From Pyxidicoccus caerfyrddinensis (GTDB taxonomy: Bacteria > Myxococcota > Myxococcia > Myxococcales > Myxococcaceae): a stretch of 64,000 bases of DNA. Positions 62,702 through 64,000 of the stretch are shown in pieces. Location: the NCBI RefSeq assembly GCF_010894405.1, contig NZ_JAAIYA010000037.1, positions 27,727-91,726 of the forward strand, given 5' to 3'. The translations under genes and the position numbers were made by a program. The notes below the pieces were generated by a model. That model was not told the origin of the DNA. It worked only from the letters and a program-made list of their open reading frames with translations, and ran no database searches. The stretch's first letter is position 1. The number at the start of each line of letters is the position of its first letter.

Positions 62702-63787
62702 ATGACGACCCCGAACGTCCTGCCTCGCATCGAGTCCCTGAAGGTCCCCACGTCCCGTCTCCGGGAGCAGCACCTGCTGGTGCGCGGCTCACCGGGCGGG
62801 GTGCCGGTGGTCTTCATCCACGGCAACGTGTCCTCCTGCCGTTTCTATGAGGAGACGCTCGCGGCGATGCCTTCGTCCTTCCGGTGCCTCGCGCCAGACC
62901 TGCGGGGCTTCGGTGAGACGGAGCGCGCGCCCATCGACGCCACGCGCGGCGCGGGCGACTTCGCCGATGACCTGTTTGCACTGCTTTCACTGCCGGACTT
63001 GGTGCCGGCGGGGAAGAAGGTGCACCTGGTGGGTTGGTCCGCGGGCGCGGGGGTGGTGATGCGCTTCGCCCTGGCCCACCCGGAGCGGGTGGCCTCGCTG
63101 GTGCTGCTCGCTCCCATCTCCCCGGCGGGCTACGGCGGCACGAAGGGCGACGCGGCGGCGGCGCCGTGCTGGCCGGACTTCGCGGGCTCGGGAGGCGGCA
63201 CGGTGAACCCGGAGTTCGTCCGGCGCCTCATCGCGAAGGACGCGACGGACGAGAACGACGCCTCGCCGCGCACGGTGATGAACCGGTACTACTTCAAGCC
63301 GCCCTTCCGGCTGGAGCGCTCGCGCGAGGACGCCCTCGTGGCGGAGATGCTGAAGATGGCCGTGGGCGACGACTTCTACCCGGGTAACAGCGCGCCCTCC
63401 TCGAACTGGCCGGGCGTGGCCCCGGGGACGCGGGGCATGAACAACTCCATCTCCGGCAAGCACTTCGACGTGCGTGGCTTCTCGTCCATCCCGACGCGGC
63501 CTCCGGTGCTCTGGGTGCGCGGCGCGGACGACCAGATTGTCTCGGACACGTCGCTGTTCGACTTCGGCTTCCTGGGGCAGCTCGGCGTGGTGCCGGGCTG
63601 GCCGGGCGCCACCGTGTACCCGCCCCAGCCGATGGTGAAGCAGATGCGGGCCATGCTCGACGAGTACCGGAGCCGCGGTGGCCACGCGCGCGAGGAGGTG
63701 CTGCCGGGCGTCGGGCACTCACCGCACCTGGAGGCGCCGGAAGTCTTCCACAAGTTGCTCCTCGGCTTCCTCGCGGAAGGGCGCTGA
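62702..63787 (+). CDS. alpha/beta-fold hydrolase
   Basis: A 361-residue serine hydrolase. Oxyanion motif HGN in VVFIHGNVSSC, nucleophile elbow GWSAGAG, a later acid in RGADDQIVSD and the catalytic His in GVGHSPHLEAP. It has no signal peptide, so it acts in the cytoplasm. A cap segment between strands (about 165-255) contains many aromatic and charged residues. The group includes lipases, haloalkane dehalogenases and C-C hydrolases; the substrate is not evident. GGAGG lies 5-9 nt before ATG 62702. The gap 63788-64000 contains no supported gene. Confidence 0.9.
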   Translation: MTTPNVLPRIESLKVPTSRLREQHLLVRGSPGGVPVVFIHGNVSSCRFYEETLAAMPSSFRCLAPDLRGFGETERAPIDATRGAGDFADDLFALLSLPDLVPAGKKVHLVGWSAGAGVVMRFALAHPERVASLVLLAPISPAGYGGTKGDAAAAPCWPDFAGSGGGTVNPEFVRRLIAKDATDENDASPRTVMNRYYFKPPFRLERSREDALVAEMLKMAVGDDFYPGNSAPSSNWPGVAPGTRGMNNSISGKHFDVRGFSSIPTRPPVLWVRGADDQIVSDTSLFDFGFLGQLGVVPGWPGATVYPPQPMVKQMRAMLDEYRSRGGHAREEVLPGVGHSPHLEAPEVFHKLLLGFLAEGR

Positions 63788-63938
63788 TTCAAGACGCTCG
63801 GGAGAAAGCAGGCCCGAGCATCGGCAACCGGGGTTCCAGGCGAATCGGCGAGGTAGGGCCTGGCCACGAGGGACTACCTCCAGGGAGGAGCGTCCCCTGC
63901 CTACCCGCCATGTCAGCCCCCTCCGGTAGAAGGGAATG

Positions 63939-63960
63939 GTGGAAGTAATATTCCTTCCAC
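63939..63960. promoter_or_regulatory. inverted repeat near right edge
   Basis: GTGGAAG (63939-63945) and CTTCCAC (63954-63960) form a 7-bp dyad around an AT-rich 8-nt spacer (TAATATTC). The AT-rich center is rare in this DNA. It could be a transcription-factor site or the end of the hydrolase transcript. The next gene lies outside the window, so this cannot be decided. Confidence 0.3.
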
Positions 63961-64000
63961 GGGACGGCCGCCCCGGAAGGGGGGCAGGAGGGGGTAGGGG

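Overview
The window is about 64 kb of very GC-rich DNA (estimated by eye near 70% G+C, with strong G/C third-position bias). It looks like a chromosomal segment of a myxobacterium, most likely family Myxococcaceae (Myxococcus, Corallococcus or Pyxidicoccus type). The reasons are the many lipoproteins and secreted proteins of unknown function, Asp-Ala-Gly-Thr linkers, eukaryote-like Ser/Thr kinases, giant TPR and Rhs proteins, a probable sigma-54 promoter and many two-gene overlaps. No tRNA, rRNA, insertion sequence, prophage or CRISPR array was seen. All identifications are from reading the sequence; no database search was run.

Layout. 0-6 kb: clpP, a small lipoprotein, an FMN-binding oxidase-like protein, a PRISE-like short-chain reductase divergent from a LysR regulator, a strong hairpin between convergent genes, and a secreted 5'-nucleotidase-type lipoprotein. 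6.5-13.9 kb: a Cys-rich lipoprotein, a 1929-residue Rhs/YD-repeat protein with a variable Cys-rich C-terminal tip, an overlapping small secreted gene in the position of an immunity gene, and a decayed piece of a second Rhs core; base composition drops from the tip onward. 13.9-18 kb: DUF3293 protein, outer-membrane-like protein, M48 metalloprotease lipoprotein, a beta-repeat membrane-anchored protein and a SnoaL-like lipoprotein. 18.3-20 kb: an OLD/AbiL-like two-gene ATPase plus DUF4276 (TOPRIM-like) module, probably phage defence. 20-25.5 kb: acyl-CoA oxidase with a TerB-like N-terminus, phospholipase D/cardiolipin synthase, endonuclease III with a small upstream gene, and a GNAT acetyltransferase. 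25.6-32.2 kb: a 2178-residue polytopic membrane protein with a near-perfect 960-bp internal duplication.

32-37.4 kb: NlpC/P60 lipoprotein, a Pro/His/Asp-rich lipoprotein, a set of 30-bp hairpin repeats, then a translationally coupled operon of ECF sigma factor, zinc-finger anti-sigma factor and secreted caspase-like protease. 37.4-49.6 kb: a Ser/Thr kinase fused to a degenerate class III cyclase domain, divergent from a 3182-residue TPR protein. 49.6-54.4 kb: lipoprotein-queC-VanX-like dipeptidase operon, then three secreted genes; the third has the flanking domains of YfbK-type von Willebrand proteins but no vWA core, and the first looks like a truncated relative of it. 54.4-59.7 kb: histidine kinase and OmpR-type regulator, convergent with an operon for a lipoprotein peptidyl-arginine deiminase and a helical-repeat protein. 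59.9-64 kb: a C-tail-anchored Ser/Thr kinase, a PilT-like ATPase behind a good sigma-54 promoter whose 3' end carries three 79-bp repeats in shifting frames, and an alpha/beta hydrolase.

The best candidates for little-described systems are the ECF sigma/anti-sigma/caspase operon, the Rhs tip locus, the deiminase operon, the vWA-less YfbK-like protein and the frame-shifting tail repeats of the PilT-like gene.
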